NCBI GenBank assembly: GCA_035534175.1
Contig: DATLSM010000045.1
Location: 36,863-100,862 of the forward strand
From: DATLSM01 sp035534175
Lineage (GTDB): Bacteria > Actinomycetota > Thermoleophilia > Solirubrobacterales > 70-9
Length of the DNA: 64,000 bases
Direction: 5' to 3'
Every line of letters starts with the position of its first letter. Position 1 is the stretch's first letter. This document shows positions 51,601 through 61,300 of this stretch, one piece after another. The notes below the pieces were generated by a model. The model was not told the origin of the DNA and did not search any database. It saw only the letters and a list, made by a program, of their open reading frames with translations. The position numbers were made by a program, and so were the translations under genes.

Positions 51601-54530
51601 GCCTCCTCGCCGAGAACTCTCAGGAGACCGGCCACGGTGAAGTCCTCTCCTTCGCTCCCCACGCCGTCCTCGACCTCAAGACCGAAGCGGCGACCGAAGT
51701 CGAAAACCACTCCGCCACCCTCAACGGCTCCTTCACCGCCGATGAACTGAAGACCGAATACTTCTTCCAGTACGGCACCACCAGCGGCCACTACGGCCAT
51801 ACGACTCCCGAAGCCGAAGTCTCCGCCGCCGCCACCGGTTCCCAGCACCTCGAAGCCCACCTAGCCGGACTTGTCTCCGGCATCACCTACCACTATCGCC
51901 TTATCGCACGCAACTCCCTCGGCACCACCGTCGGCCAGGACGAAACCCTCACCACCGCCCAGCCCCCGTCCATCCAGTCCCTCTCCTCCTCCGAAGTCTC
52001 CGCCACCGCCGCCACCCTCGAAACCAAGGTCGACCCCCACGGGTTCAAGACCGAATGTCGCTTCCAGTACGGCACCTCCGTCTCCTACGGCCAGAGCGCC
52101 CCCTGTCCCCAGCCCCTCGAAGGGACCGCCGCCCAGGCGGTCCGCGTCAGGGTCCAAGGGCTCACCTCCGGCGCCACTTACCACTTCCGCCTGCTCGCCG
52201 AAAACAAATGGGGCGAAACGACCTCCGAAGACCAGAGCTTTGAATTCTTCCCCCCCGCCTGTCCCAACGGCGCCGTCCGCCAGCAGACCTCCTCCGTCTA
52301 CCTTCCCGACTGCCGCGCCTACGAGCTCGTCTCGCCTGGCAACGCCAACGGCACCCTCCTCTTCTCCGGCGGCCCCGCCACCGGCCGGGCCACTAGCCCC
52401 TCCCGCTTTGCCTACGTCGGCAACTACGGCTCTCCTCCCGAAGCCGCCGGCACGATCGGCGCCGCCGGCGACCTCTACGTCTCCACCCGTACCGACAGCG
52501 GCTGGGTCTCCCACTACATCGGCCTCCCCGGCGATCAGACCGGTTGCGTTGGCTCGCCGCCCACCGATCCCTCCTCCCATGGCGCCGCCCTCAACGAAAT
52601 CCAAAACCGCGTCCTCACCGACCCCTCGATGAGCCGCTTCCTCGACTTCAACGACGGCACCGGCATCTCTTGCATCTTCGGCGGTAACGGCACCGGGGAC
52701 TCGAACAACACCACCGACCTCCCCTCCAACGCCCCCTTCCTCTGGGGCGCAGACGGATCCCTCCTCGCTCACTTGCCTACCGGCCTCGCCTCCCTCCCCG
52801 GCGCCGAGGCCTCCCTCGCCTGCTCGCGCGAAGATGCCCAGGACGTTGTTGCCCACTGCGCCGGCGAAGTCACCGCCTCCCCCGACCTCACCCACCTCTT
52901 CTTCTCCTCCAACAACTTCTCCTTCGCCGAAGGCGGTATCACCGGGGCCCCCGGCTCCGCCTACGACGACAACCTCACCACCGGCACGATCGAACTCATC
53001 TCCAGGCTTCCCAATGGCGAACCCATCCCCCAGGACCCCGCCTTCGCCAACATGCCCCCCAATAACGGCTGTGCACACGGCGGCGACTGTCCCGGCGGCC
53101 ACGAAGAGTTCCTCCGCTTCCCCGCCGTTTCCGCCGACGGCTCCCACGTCCTCATTTCCACCGCCACCGTGGCCACCTCTCCCTGCGGCAAGTCCACCGG
53201 CACGCCCCCCGATGGCTGCCTCCGCTTCGCCGACACCCCGATCCACCTCTACATGCGCCTCGCCGGCGTAACCAAGGCGATCTCCATCAGCGAACTTACC
53301 GGCGAAAACGTCCCCGCCCACTTCCTCGGCATGACCTCCGACGGCTCCGAGGTCTTCTTCACCGCTGCCCAGCACCTCACCGCCGAAGACCCCGATCACG
53401 GCGGCTCCTCCCTTTATATGTGGTCCGAACATGGCGAAGCCGAAGGCCGGCCCCTCACCCTCATCTCCAGGGCCAACCCCGGCGGTGTCACCGGCGCCGG
53501 TGACACCGCCGAATGCACCGCCTCCTGGACCCAGCAGTGTGGCATCGTCCCCTACTCCGACCGTACCTACACCGAATTCTCCGCCGGAAACCTCGGCGGC
53601 AACGGCCTCTCCGACACCGCCATCGCCTCCCGCAGCGGCGAAATCTACTTCTACTCTCCTGAGCAGCTCGACGGTGACCGCGGCGTCCCCGGCCTCCAGA
53701 ACCTCTACCTCTACCGCGGCGGCCGTCTGCACTTCGTCGCTGCCTTCGAACCCGGTGAATACTGCGAACACGGCCCCGGTGGCCTGAAAATCTGCACCGA
53801 AGGCCCGATCGCCCGCTTCCAGGTCACCCCCGACGGCGCCCACATGGCCTTCGTCACCGCCGCCCGCCTCACCTCATACGACAACGCCGACCACCTCGAG
53901 ATGTACTCCTACACCCCCTCCACCGAAGCTCTCGTCTGCGACTCCTGCAACCCCTCCGGCCAGCCCGCCACTGCCAACGTATTCGCCTCCCAGGACGGCC
54001 TCTTCCAAACCGAAGATGGCCGCACCTTCTTCGCCACCGCCGAATCCCTCGTCCCCACTGACACCAACCAGGCCACCGACGTCTATGAGTTCGTCGCCGG
54101 CCGCCCCCACCTCCTCACCCCCGGCACCGGCATTGTCAGCCGCCCCACGCTTACCTTGACCTCTTACTACGAGATCCCCGGCCTGATCGGCGTCTCCGCC
54201 GACGGCACCGACGTCTACTTCTCCACCTACGACACCCTCCTCGCCGAAGACCACAACGGCAACTTCCTCAAGTTCTACGACGCCCGCACCAACGGCGGCT
54301 TCGGGCAGCATCCACCCGTCCAGCCCTGCGCCGCCGCCGAAGAGTGCCATGGCCCCGGCACCGAAGCCCCCACTCCCCGCACCCGGGGCACCGCCGCCGG
54401 CCTCACCGGCGGCAACGTCACCCTCCATAGGCACCACAACAAAAGACACCGTAAGACAGCCAAAGACAAACGCCACCACAAGCGCCACCACAAGCGCCAC
54501 GCCAACCCCCGACGGAGGGCTGCACGATGA
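48681..54530 (+). CDS. Giant secreted beta-propeller/FN3-like exoprotein (1949 aa)
   Basis: A signal peptide (about residues 1-27, ending SPAAA) precedes an NHL-type propeller with repeats like GIAVNDETGDVYVADSENHR and a second similar propeller starting with NALSNPTALAIDERTHDVWV. Several fibronectin-like modules with ATLHGHLDPG..C.FQY patterns follow each of these. After the CPNGAVRQQTSSVYLPDCRAYELVS signature (about residue 1220) comes a TolB/WD40-like region to about residue 1890. The end is a very basic tail of His, Lys and Arg. Probably a cell-surface or matrix protein; ligand unknown. I start at ATG 48681 because it begins the signal peptide; the frame is open upstream through the hairpin. 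Codon use is C-rich with mostly GAA for Glu. Confidence 0.85.
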   Translation: MTRQARALFSALFASAVILAVAASPAAALETHDFSTSFGEQGSGDGQLSLAPANGEQSKSGIAVNDETGDVYVADSENHRVVEFSKTGNFIRAFGADVGGPGVNVCTSSCQAGTPGIAPGHFTKPSFIAVDNSPGGEGDVYVADSYENIVSKFTSSGVLIKSWGEEGQLIASTGTATGTMTEGSTTIASLTSTVGAFFVDEPITAPGIPSETTVTAVNSRSLEISQPATESATQTVSARATFGLSANYGIAGIAVDPAGHLWLYGAPPFYPYSEMFEFAPSSESLRAWPTNLENPSFGGIATDSAGNLYLPPTHYFGNVVQFTPAGVEVGTVDQAFPRTLLNGFTVDSATDELYTWAVGSPETNGLSSWAFLNHYPSSCDPGGECPPADTFGVGQISRIGSGLAVDPKTHTLYVADAGLSRIDVFTGPISAPESITEEATEVGLQKATLHGHLDPGVGPEVTSCAFQYVPAATFDQNTEETTSYPYGLNSAFSNLSSGGTIPCAGGPSFSAPASVHADLTGITAGAGYRYRLVLTNATGHRRFGETQSFTTPPDHSFVTTFAGFGANALSNPTALAIDERTHDVWVTDPANHRVEKFTPAGVFLLMIGKGVNLEKSGAAADLCTASEECQPGASASTPGAFVRPDFLAVDNTSGPSAGDLYVADGGDALITKFDSEGHRIASWGDAARPPNGQLNGSSDLNHAGPFELGNGNGVIFAGIAVDPAGNLWVGAQIPIGGEGGHLALFEFDQSGRSLFSEGAPGFFATGFAIDPADNLYFRRSFEVQRTSLSGSSPPQLFESRDPDTGEIIFPVGLAVDSAGEVYTDTGSLIYHYTPFNCAQVTKQCSAEDSFGSPQLEGARGLAIDSTNQDLFVANEAAGNVALFTGFAPDVTTGPIQSSGHTSATLTGKVDPIGRGDIESCRFQYVTQAAYEKTAFFDLSSGGTGPCDQSTPISSAEPVTATITGLQPETTYRYRLLAENSQETGHGEVLSFAPHAVLDLKTEAATEVENHSATLNGSFTADELKTEYFFQYGTTSGHYGHTTPEAEVSAAATGSQHLEAHLAGLVSGITYHYRLIARNSLGTTVGQDETLTTAQPPSIQSLSSSEVSATAATLETKVDPHGFKTECRFQYGTSVSYGQSAPCPQPLEGTAAQAVRVRVQGLTSGATYHFRLLAENKWGETTSEDQSFEFFPPACPNGAVRQQTSSVYLPDCRAYELVSPGNANGTLLFSGGPATGRATSPSRFAYVGNYGSPPEAAGTIGAAGDLYVSTRTDSGWVSHYIGLPGDQTGCVGSPPTDPSSHGAALNEIQNRVLTDPSMSRFLDFNDGTGISCIFGGNGTGDSNNTTDLPSNAPFLWGADGSLLAHLPTGLASLPGAEASLACSREDAQDVVAHCAGEVTASPDLTHLFFSSNNFSFAEGGITGAPGSAYDDNLTTGTIELISRLPNGEPIPQDPAFANMPPNNGCAHGGDCPGGHEEFLRFPAVSADGSHVLISTATVATSPCGKSTGTPPDGCLRFADTPIHLYMRLAGVTKAISISELTGENVPAHFLGMTSDGSEVFFTAAQHLTAEDPDHGGSSLYMWSEHGEAEGRPLTLISRANPGGVTGAGDTAECTASWTQQCGIVPYSDRTYTEFSAGNLGGNGLSDTAIASRSGEIYFYSPEQLDGDRGVPGLQNLYLYRGGRLHFVAAFEPGEYCEHGPGGLKICTEGPIARFQVTPDGAHMAFVTAARLTSYDNADHLEMYSYTPSTEALVCDSCNPSGQPATANVFASQDGLFQTEDGRTFFATAESLVPTDTNQATDVYEFVAGRPHLLTPGTGIVSRPTLTLTSYYEIPGLIGVSADGTDVYFSTYDTLLAEDHNGNFLKFYDARTNGGFGQHPPVQPCAAAEECHGPGTEAPTPRTRGTAAGLTGGNVTLHRHHNKRHRKTAKDKRHHKRHHKRHANPRRRAAR

Positions 54531-57481
54531 CGTCCCTGGGCCTAGTGGGTGGGGGCGCAGAGATGCGCCGCGTTAGGCGCGCTCTCAGCGCCGTCGTATG
54601 CGTGCTTGTCGCAATCGGGCTGACCCTCCCCGTCGCGGCCAACGGCTCCGCCCCGATCCTCTCCTTCGCCACGGCAACCTCCAACACCCAGGCCGGCGGC
54701 CACCCCGATTTCGCCGTCAAATTCTCGCTCAGCTCCCATAACGACGTCCTCGATCCCTGCGACTGCAACGACGCCAAGGACATCGTCGCCCACCTTCCCA
54801 CCGGCGTCATCGGCAACCCCCACGCCACCCCCCAGTGTGACGTCGCCCGCTTTTCCGCTAACACATGCCCCTCCGATTCCCAGGTCGGCATCGTCGAAGC
54901 CGTCGTCTCCAACGCTCAGGGCGACGGCCCCGGTCAGGGCACCAGGTTCGTCTCCCCCCTCTTCAACCTAGTGCCTCCGCCCTCCGACCCCGGCCTCCTC
55001 GGCTGGAAGGCTGCTGCCTTCGACGTTCCCACCTACGAGGTCCTAAGCTCCCGTACCGACAGCGACTACGGCCTCGACGTGACCATCACCTCGATCGAGC
55101 ACTTCGCTCCCGTCACCGACGTCTTCCAGGTCACCTGGGGCGTCCCCGCCGCCCCCATCCACAATTATCTCCGCTTCGGCTTCCAGCAGTCGCCCCTCAT
55201 CCTCCTATCACTATTTGGCGGCAGCGAATCGCCCCTCTGCGATGCCAACGAAAACCCCAGCACCGTCGACCCCTCCACGGTCTACCAGATCTGTTTCCCC
55301 AACCGCGGCCCCGGCACCGAACACTATGTGTTCGGTGCCGTCGGTGAACTCGCAACTTCCGAAAACGGAGAAGGCGACGGGCCCGGTTACCCGGTTCCCT
55401 CCCAGAGCCCCGAAGTCCCCTTCCTCCAGAACCCCACCACCTGCGGCGAATCCTCCCTCTCCACCTCCCTCGACGTCCTCGCCTACGACGGCGGCGCCAG
55501 CCACGCCGACTCCAGCTGGCCCCCCACCGCCGACTGCGCCCAGCTCACCTTCAACCCCTCCCAGGGGATCGAACCGACCACGACCGCCGCCGACAGCCCC
55601 TCCGGTGCCGAATTCCGCCTCACCGTCCCCCAGTTCGAGAGCCCCTCCGTCCCCTCGCCCTCCGAGCTCAAGGCCGCCAGGGTAACCCTCCCCCAGGGCT
55701 TCTCCTTCGCCCCCAACGTCACCAACGGCAAGCTCACCTGCTCCGACGCCCAGGCGCGCTTCGGCACCACCGAAGAAGCGCAGTGCCCCGAAGACGCAAA
55801 GATCGGCACCCTCACCGTCGAAACCCCCGTACTCCCCGGTCCCCTCCCCGGTGCCGTCTACCTCGGCGAACCGCAGCCCGGCAACCGCTTCCGCCTCATC
55901 CTCGCCTTCGACGGCTTCGGCGTCCACATCAAGCTCGCCGGCACGGCCACCCCCGACCCGGCGACCGGCCAGATCGTCATCACTTTCCAGAATCTCCCCC
56001 AGGCTCCCTTCGAAACCTTCGACATGCACGTCTTTGGGTCCGAGCGCGGACCGCTCGACACCCCGACCCAGTGCGGCACCTACGAAGTGCGCAACGAATG
56101 GACCCCCTGGGACGCCTCCCTTCCCGAACAGGTCTCCACCCAGTTCTTCACCGTCGACCGTGGCCCCAACGGCACTCCCTGCCCCAACGGCCCCCGCCCC
56201 TTCCACCCAGGCTTCCAGGCCGCCGCGACCGCCAACACCGCCGCTGCCCACACCGCCTTCTCCCTCGAACTGACCCGTGAAGACGGCGAACAGAACCTAA
56301 AGGCCCTGAACGTCACTACCCCGCCCGGCTTCTCCGCCACCCTCAAGGGCCTCACCTACTGCCCCGAGGCCGCGATCGCCGCCGCCGCCCTGCAGTCCCA
56401 CACCGGCCTCGCCGAGCAGGCTGTCCCCAGCTGCCCCACCTCCAGCGAAGTCGGCGAAGTGATCGCCGGCGCCGGCCCCGGCACCCACCCCCTCTACCTC
56501 CCCGGCAGGGTCTACCTCGCCGGCCCCTACAAGGGCGCTCCCCTGAGCTTGGTCTTCATCACCCCGGCGGTCGCTGGCGGCTATGACCTCGGCAACGTCG
56601 TCATCCGTGCCGCCCTGCAGGTCAACCCCGAAACCGCCCAGGTGACAGCGGTCTCAGATCCCCTGCCCCAGATCTTCGAAGGGATCCCGTTGCGCCTGCG
56701 CCAGATCACGGTCAACCTCAATCCCAACTTCGCCCTCAACCCCACCGACTGCAACCCTCTTGCCGTCACCGCCGAGATCGCCGGCGACGAAGGCGCCACC
56801 TCGACCCCCAACCAGCACTTCCAGGTCGCCAATTGCGCGTCTCTTCACTTCGCTCCGCAACTCAGACTCAGGCTCTCCGGCTCGACCAGGCATGCTGGCA
56901 ATCCCGCTCTGCACACCACCCTCACTGCCAATCCCGGCGAAGCCAATATCGCCAAGGCGCAGGTTACCCTGCCCCACTCCGAGTTCCTCGACAACGCCCA
57001 CCTCCAGGCGCCGTGCACGGGCGTCCAGTATGCCGCACGGCAATGCCCACCCGGCTCGGTGATCGGTTTCGCCAAGGCCGAAACTCCCCTCCTCGAAAAG
57101 CCCCTCGAAGGCCCCGTCTATCTGCGCGCCGGCGGGGTCGCACGAACGCTTCCCGACATCGTCGCCGCCCTCAACGGCCAGATCGATATCACCCTGGTCG
57201 GCCACGTCGAAAGTGTCCCCGGACGCCTCCGAACCACCTTCTCGACGTTGCCTGATGCTCCGGTTTCTAAATTCACTCTCAGCCTGGATGGTGGGAATAA
57301 GGGTCTTTTGGAAAACGGCACCAATCTTTGTGCGCACACCTTGCGTGCCAGTGTCGAAATAGCGGGCCAGAACGGAAGGACGATAAACCAAGACCCGGTT
57401 CTCCAGACGCACTGCAAGTCCCATAAGCGCAAGAGCCACGGAGCCTCGAGAGTCCACCAGAACCGGAGGGCCGCCCGATGA
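54527..57481 (+). CDS. Secreted multi-module protein with Cys-pair repeats (984 aa)
   Basis: The ATG overlaps the stop of the first exoprotein (ATGA). A signal peptide follows (VVCVLVAIGLTLPVAANGSA, about residues 20-42); a Met at residue 13 is an alternative start. The mature part contains about four copies of a module with a proline-rich strand, a Cys, then a CP..S.VG or CPEDAKIG pair and VYLGEP or VYLAGPYKG, and later DLGNVVIRAAL and LNPTDCNPL. Similar features occur in the 270-aa protein of the MMPL operon. It ends in a basic tail HKRKSHGASRVHQNRRAAR. Function unknown; extracellular and beta-rich. Confidence 0.8.
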   Translation: MTSLGLVGGGAEMRRVRRALSAVVCVLVAIGLTLPVAANGSAPILSFATATSNTQAGGHPDFAVKFSLSSHNDVLDPCDCNDAKDIVAHLPTGVIGNPHATPQCDVARFSANTCPSDSQVGIVEAVVSNAQGDGPGQGTRFVSPLFNLVPPPSDPGLLGWKAAAFDVPTYEVLSSRTDSDYGLDVTITSIEHFAPVTDVFQVTWGVPAAPIHNYLRFGFQQSPLILLSLFGGSESPLCDANENPSTVDPSTVYQICFPNRGPGTEHYVFGAVGELATSENGEGDGPGYPVPSQSPEVPFLQNPTTCGESSLSTSLDVLAYDGGASHADSSWPPTADCAQLTFNPSQGIEPTTTAADSPSGAEFRLTVPQFESPSVPSPSELKAARVTLPQGFSFAPNVTNGKLTCSDAQARFGTTEEAQCPEDAKIGTLTVETPVLPGPLPGAVYLGEPQPGNRFRLILAFDGFGVHIKLAGTATPDPATGQIVITFQNLPQAPFETFDMHVFGSERGPLDTPTQCGTYEVRNEWTPWDASLPEQVSTQFFTVDRGPNGTPCPNGPRPFHPGFQAAATANTAAAHTAFSLELTREDGEQNLKALNVTTPPGFSATLKGLTYCPEAAIAAAALQSHTGLAEQAVPSCPTSSEVGEVIAGAGPGTHPLYLPGRVYLAGPYKGAPLSLVFITPAVAGGYDLGNVVIRAALQVNPETAQVTAVSDPLPQIFEGIPLRLRQITVNLNPNFALNPTDCNPLAVTAEIAGDEGATSTPNQHFQVANCASLHFAPQLRLRLSGSTRHAGNPALHTTLTANPGEANIAKAQVTLPHSEFLDNAHLQAPCTGVQYAARQCPPGSVIGFAKAETPLLEKPLEGPVYLRAGGVARTLPDIVAALNGQIDITLVGHVESVPGRLRTTFSTLPDAPVSKFTLSLDGGNKGLLENGTNLCAHTLRASVEIAGQNGRTINQDPVLQTHCKSHKRKSHGASRVHQNRRAAR

Positions 57482-57576
57482 TTTCCTCAGTTTTGCGGGG
57501 GACTGGGCTCGGTCGACTGAGCCAGGCCCGCCTCTCGCGAGCGAAAACCAAGCCTGGCAAGGACGCAGGGAGGGCT

Positions 57577-57774
57577 CATAGCAGCGCTCATGACTATCCG
57601 GTCTGGTCCGCCATAGTCCTGGCGCCGGCCGAGGTTGCCTACGCATCTCGGGGGCGTCAGCACGTCCACAGGAGCGCCACAGACGCGGAGGCTCGCGAAA
57701 CGACCCCTGGGACGCCCCCGGGGCCGCGAGGACGGCCTCGCGGAGTAAACCGGATAGTCGTGAGCAGCGCTATG
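57577..57774. repeat. Inverted repeat, 26-nt arms
   Basis: Arms 57577-57602 and 57749-57774 match in 22 of 26 positions, including an exact GACTATCCGGT block. A small perfect hairpin lies between them at 57724-57743. Confidence 0.6.
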
Positions 57775-58193
57775 GGGCCGACCGAGGACACCGCCAGGCG
57801 CCGGTTTGCAGCCGTGAAGGCGGACTCTGGATCGACGGATCGAACCCAGGCTGCTCCCAGAGGCAAGTCAATCGCCGCCAACCAGAGGATCCAGCTGCCC
57901 TGCAGGCCCAAGCACCATAAGCGCGCCCATCTAGCTCGAGCTAGGCGCGCCAACCAGGGAGGCGGTCTCTGATGCGCACCAAGCTGAAGATGACCGCCAT
58001 CTTCGCCAACCTTCGGCGTCGCTTGGAGTGTGGGAGAGGCGCGACCGGCATCGGCACATCTTGCGCCGGAAATACCAAGCCCAACAGGGTCCGCAACGCC
58101 CAAAACGCCTGCGCAACGCCACCGCCGAGAACTCGGAGTGCGCGGCAAAGCGGACGCGAAGCGGAGCATTTGCCGGGTTTATTCAAAACCCGT

Positions 58194-58271
58194 GTTCAGC
58201 CCGACGCGATCACAGCCTTGTTTCTCGCGAGGAACCGCATCGAGTTCGATGCGGTTCCGGTCGGGCTGAAC
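58194..58271. repeat. Nested hairpin: 12-bp outer and 13-bp inner stem
   Basis: The outer arms 58194-58205 and 58260-58271 pair perfectly (GTTCAGCCCGAC). The inner arms 58231-58243 and 58246-58258 pair perfectly around a 2-nt loop. Just before it, at 58175-58192, a CGGGTTT/AAACCCG hairpin also occurs. The whole lies 70-170 nt before the exoprotein start. Confidence 0.65.
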
Positions 58272-58343
58272 GCCCCGTCGACCCCGACCAAGGTCAGCCC
58301 TGCCGGCGGTCTCGGTCGGGCTGGACGCGCCGCCGACCAGGCC

Positions 58344-61300
58344 ATGTCGCCTATCCCTCGCCCGACCGAGGACACAGTCCCGCCCATCTCTACTGTAACC
58401 GCGCCTCCAAGGCGCGGGTACAGGCGCGGCCTCGTCGGATGCGTGGCTGTCGGCTTGGGGATGTTCCTTTCCGCTTCTCCAGCGCTTGCGCTGACCGCCA
58501 CCACAACCCGCGCAGCCCGCTCCGCCGCCTCCGCGACCCTTAACGGCATCGTCAATCCTGAAGGTGTTTCCCTCACCGAATGCTTCTTCGAATGGGGAGA
58601 AACCGCAGCACCCTACGAACACACAGTCCAATGCGCCGAGGGGTTGGGCACATATCCAGGAGAACTCGGCACGGGGACCGCCGCCGAGTCCGTCAACGCC
58701 AATATCTCCGGCCTCACCCTGGGCCACAGATACCACTACCGCCTCATCGCCGCCAATCCGGCCGAAATCAAGACCGGCCTCGACCAGACCTTCACCGCCG
58801 GCGCCAGCCACACCTTCTCTGAAGCCTTCACCGGCCCCGCCGCCGCCCCCCTCTCCACTCCGACCGCCGTCGCTGTCGACAATTCCACCGGCGACCTCTA
58901 CGTCTCCAACACTCCGGTCAACGAACAACAGCGCATCGAAGTTAATGCTACCGGCGGCACCTTCACCGTCAGCTTCAACGGTAAGACCAGCTATCCGATC
59001 CCATTCGATGCGGAAGGCAACCCCAACGTGCTGTTTTCGGCACTCGCCCCCCTCATCGAACCCCCCGGCAACCCCGGTGCCTTCAGGGTCCTCGGGAACT
59101 TTACGATCGAATTTATCGGCCTTCGCGGCGGTGCCGCCCAGCCCTTGATGACCGCTGACGGCTCCCATCTCACAGGTCGCAGCCCAAGCGTCCAGATTAC
59201 CACCGTCCAACCGGCCCATAGCATCGCCGACGTCGAGAAGTTCTCTCCCTCTGGCCAGTTCCTTCTCATCTTCGGCCGCGAAGTCAACAAGGGCAAGGTC
59301 GAAGAAGCAGAAGCAGGCAAACCCGTCACCGAAGCCGAACAGAACCTCTGCGTCGCCGGAGAAGAATGCCAGCCCGGCTCTGTGGGCATCTCGCCCGGGT
59401 CCTTCACCGACCCCGCCTACCTCGCCGTCGATAATTCCGGCGGTCCCTCCACCGGCGACGTATACGTCGGCGACCACGTCACCGGCGAGGGTTCGGGAGA
59501 CGTCCAGAAGTTCGATTCTTCCGGCAACCTGCTCGCCTCCTGGGGCAATGGCGGCCTCCTCGACGGCACCAGTTCCACCAATGGCTATAACTTCGCTGGC
59601 AACATTTACGGCCCCGGGCTGACCGGTGTCGCAGTCGATCCCAACGGCAACCTATTTGTCTACTCCGGCGGCCGCTACTTCGAGTTTGACCCGAACGGCA
59701 GTTTCCTAACCAACTTCACCTCGCCCCAAGAAGATCCCGGCCTCACCCCCGGCAGCCCTGAGAGTTTCTATGTAGTGGGCTCCCTGTCCGGCTCCGCGAT
59801 TGATCCCTTGACCCTGGATCGGTTCTCAGTCGGTGTCGAAGTTGAACATTTTCCCCCCTCCTGCGCTTTCATGAACTCCCCATGTGTCCCAATCGACACC
59901 TTCGGTGCCGGCCACCTCTCGGAACCCCGCGGTCTCGCCCTCAACGCATCCACCGGCACCGTCTACGTCGCCGATGCCGGCCATCAGCGCATCGCCGTCT
60001 TCGACGCCGTCCCCTACCTCCCCGACGTCAGCGCCTCCGCAGAACCAAAAACCCCCACCGAAGAGGGCCTCGAAGGCGAGGTCGACCCGGCCGGCGCCCC
60101 CGAAGTCACCTCCTGTAGCTTCGAATACGGCAAAGAACCGGGTAGCTACGGCGAAGGCAGCGCTCCCTGCCAGGGCTTCGCGCCCTTCTCGACCCCCACC
60201 CACCTCGAAGGCGCCTTCACCGGCCTCCTCTACGGCACCACCTACCATTACCGCCTCCAGGTCGAAGACGCCGACGGTAGCGCCGCCAGCTATGACCGGG
60301 AATTCACCACCCTCCCCGAAGCGCCGCAGATCGAAGCCGAGCGTGCCACCGCCGTCCACGGCGACTTCGCCCGCATCGCCGCCCGCATCAACCCCGGCGG
60401 CGGCGAGGCCACCTACCACACCCACTACCGCGTCCAGTACGTCACGCAGCAGCACTTCGAAGAAGAAGAATTCGAAGGTGCCGAAGAGAGTCCCTCCGCA
60501 GACGCTGGCTCCGCCCGCACCTTCCAGGCCGTCGAAGCGCAGCTCACCGGCCTCACCCCCAACACCACCTACCACTACCGCCTCCTCGCCGAGAACGCCT
60601 CCAGCCCGCCCGCCGGCACCCCCGGCCCCGCCCACACTTTCACCACCCTGCCCTTCCTCCAACACGTCAACGACCCCTGCCCCAACGCCCACGTCCGCCA
60701 GCAGACCTCAGCGGCCCTCCTCCTCGACTGCCGCGCCTACGAGCTCGTCTCCTCCCCCCACGCCGGCGGCTATGACGTTGAGTCCAGCCTGGTCCCGGGC
60801 CAGGCTCCCTTTGCCTCCTATCCCGAAGCCCCCGGCCGCGTCCTCTACGGCATCCACAACGGCGGCATCCCCGGTATCGGCGAACCGACCAACCGTGGCC
60901 TCGACCCCTACCTCGCCACCCGCGGGCCCGAAGGCTGGACCACGGAATACGTCGGCATCCCGGCCGGTCACGCCCGCACTCCCTCGAACATCCCCTTCTC
61001 ATCGACTTTGCTCGAAGCCAGCGCCGGCCTCGACACCTTCGCCTTCGGCGGCGAAGGCATCTGCTCGCCCTGCTTCGCCGACCACTCGACCGGCATCCCC
61101 CTGCACCTGTCCGGCGGAGGACTGGTCCAGGGCATGGCCGGCTCCGAAACCCCCGGCCTTGGCGCCGAACCGGCCGGCTACGTCGCCAAGCACCTCTCCG
61201 CCGACGGCCGGCACCTGATCTTTGGCTCCACCGAGAAATTCGAGCCCGACGCCAACTCGGGGGAAATCTCGATCTACGACCGCAACCTGGCCACCGGAGA

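Larger units (their letters stand above)
57482..58343. other. 0.86-kb region without a convincing gene, with many hairpins
   Basis: No open frame here reads like a protein, though the frame of the third exoprotein is open upstream of its signal peptide from 57972. The region holds several inverted repeats, among them an 8-bp hairpin at 57724-57743, a palindrome CTAGCTCGAGCTAG at 57931-57944 flanked by GC arms, and the elements annotated below. Confidence 0.6.

Noticed and set aside
48597..53843. Long Gly-rich open frames on the minus strand under the first exoprotein
   Set aside because: They arise from the C-rich codon style of the plus-strand gene, and their Gly/Val/Glu composition shows no protein pattern.
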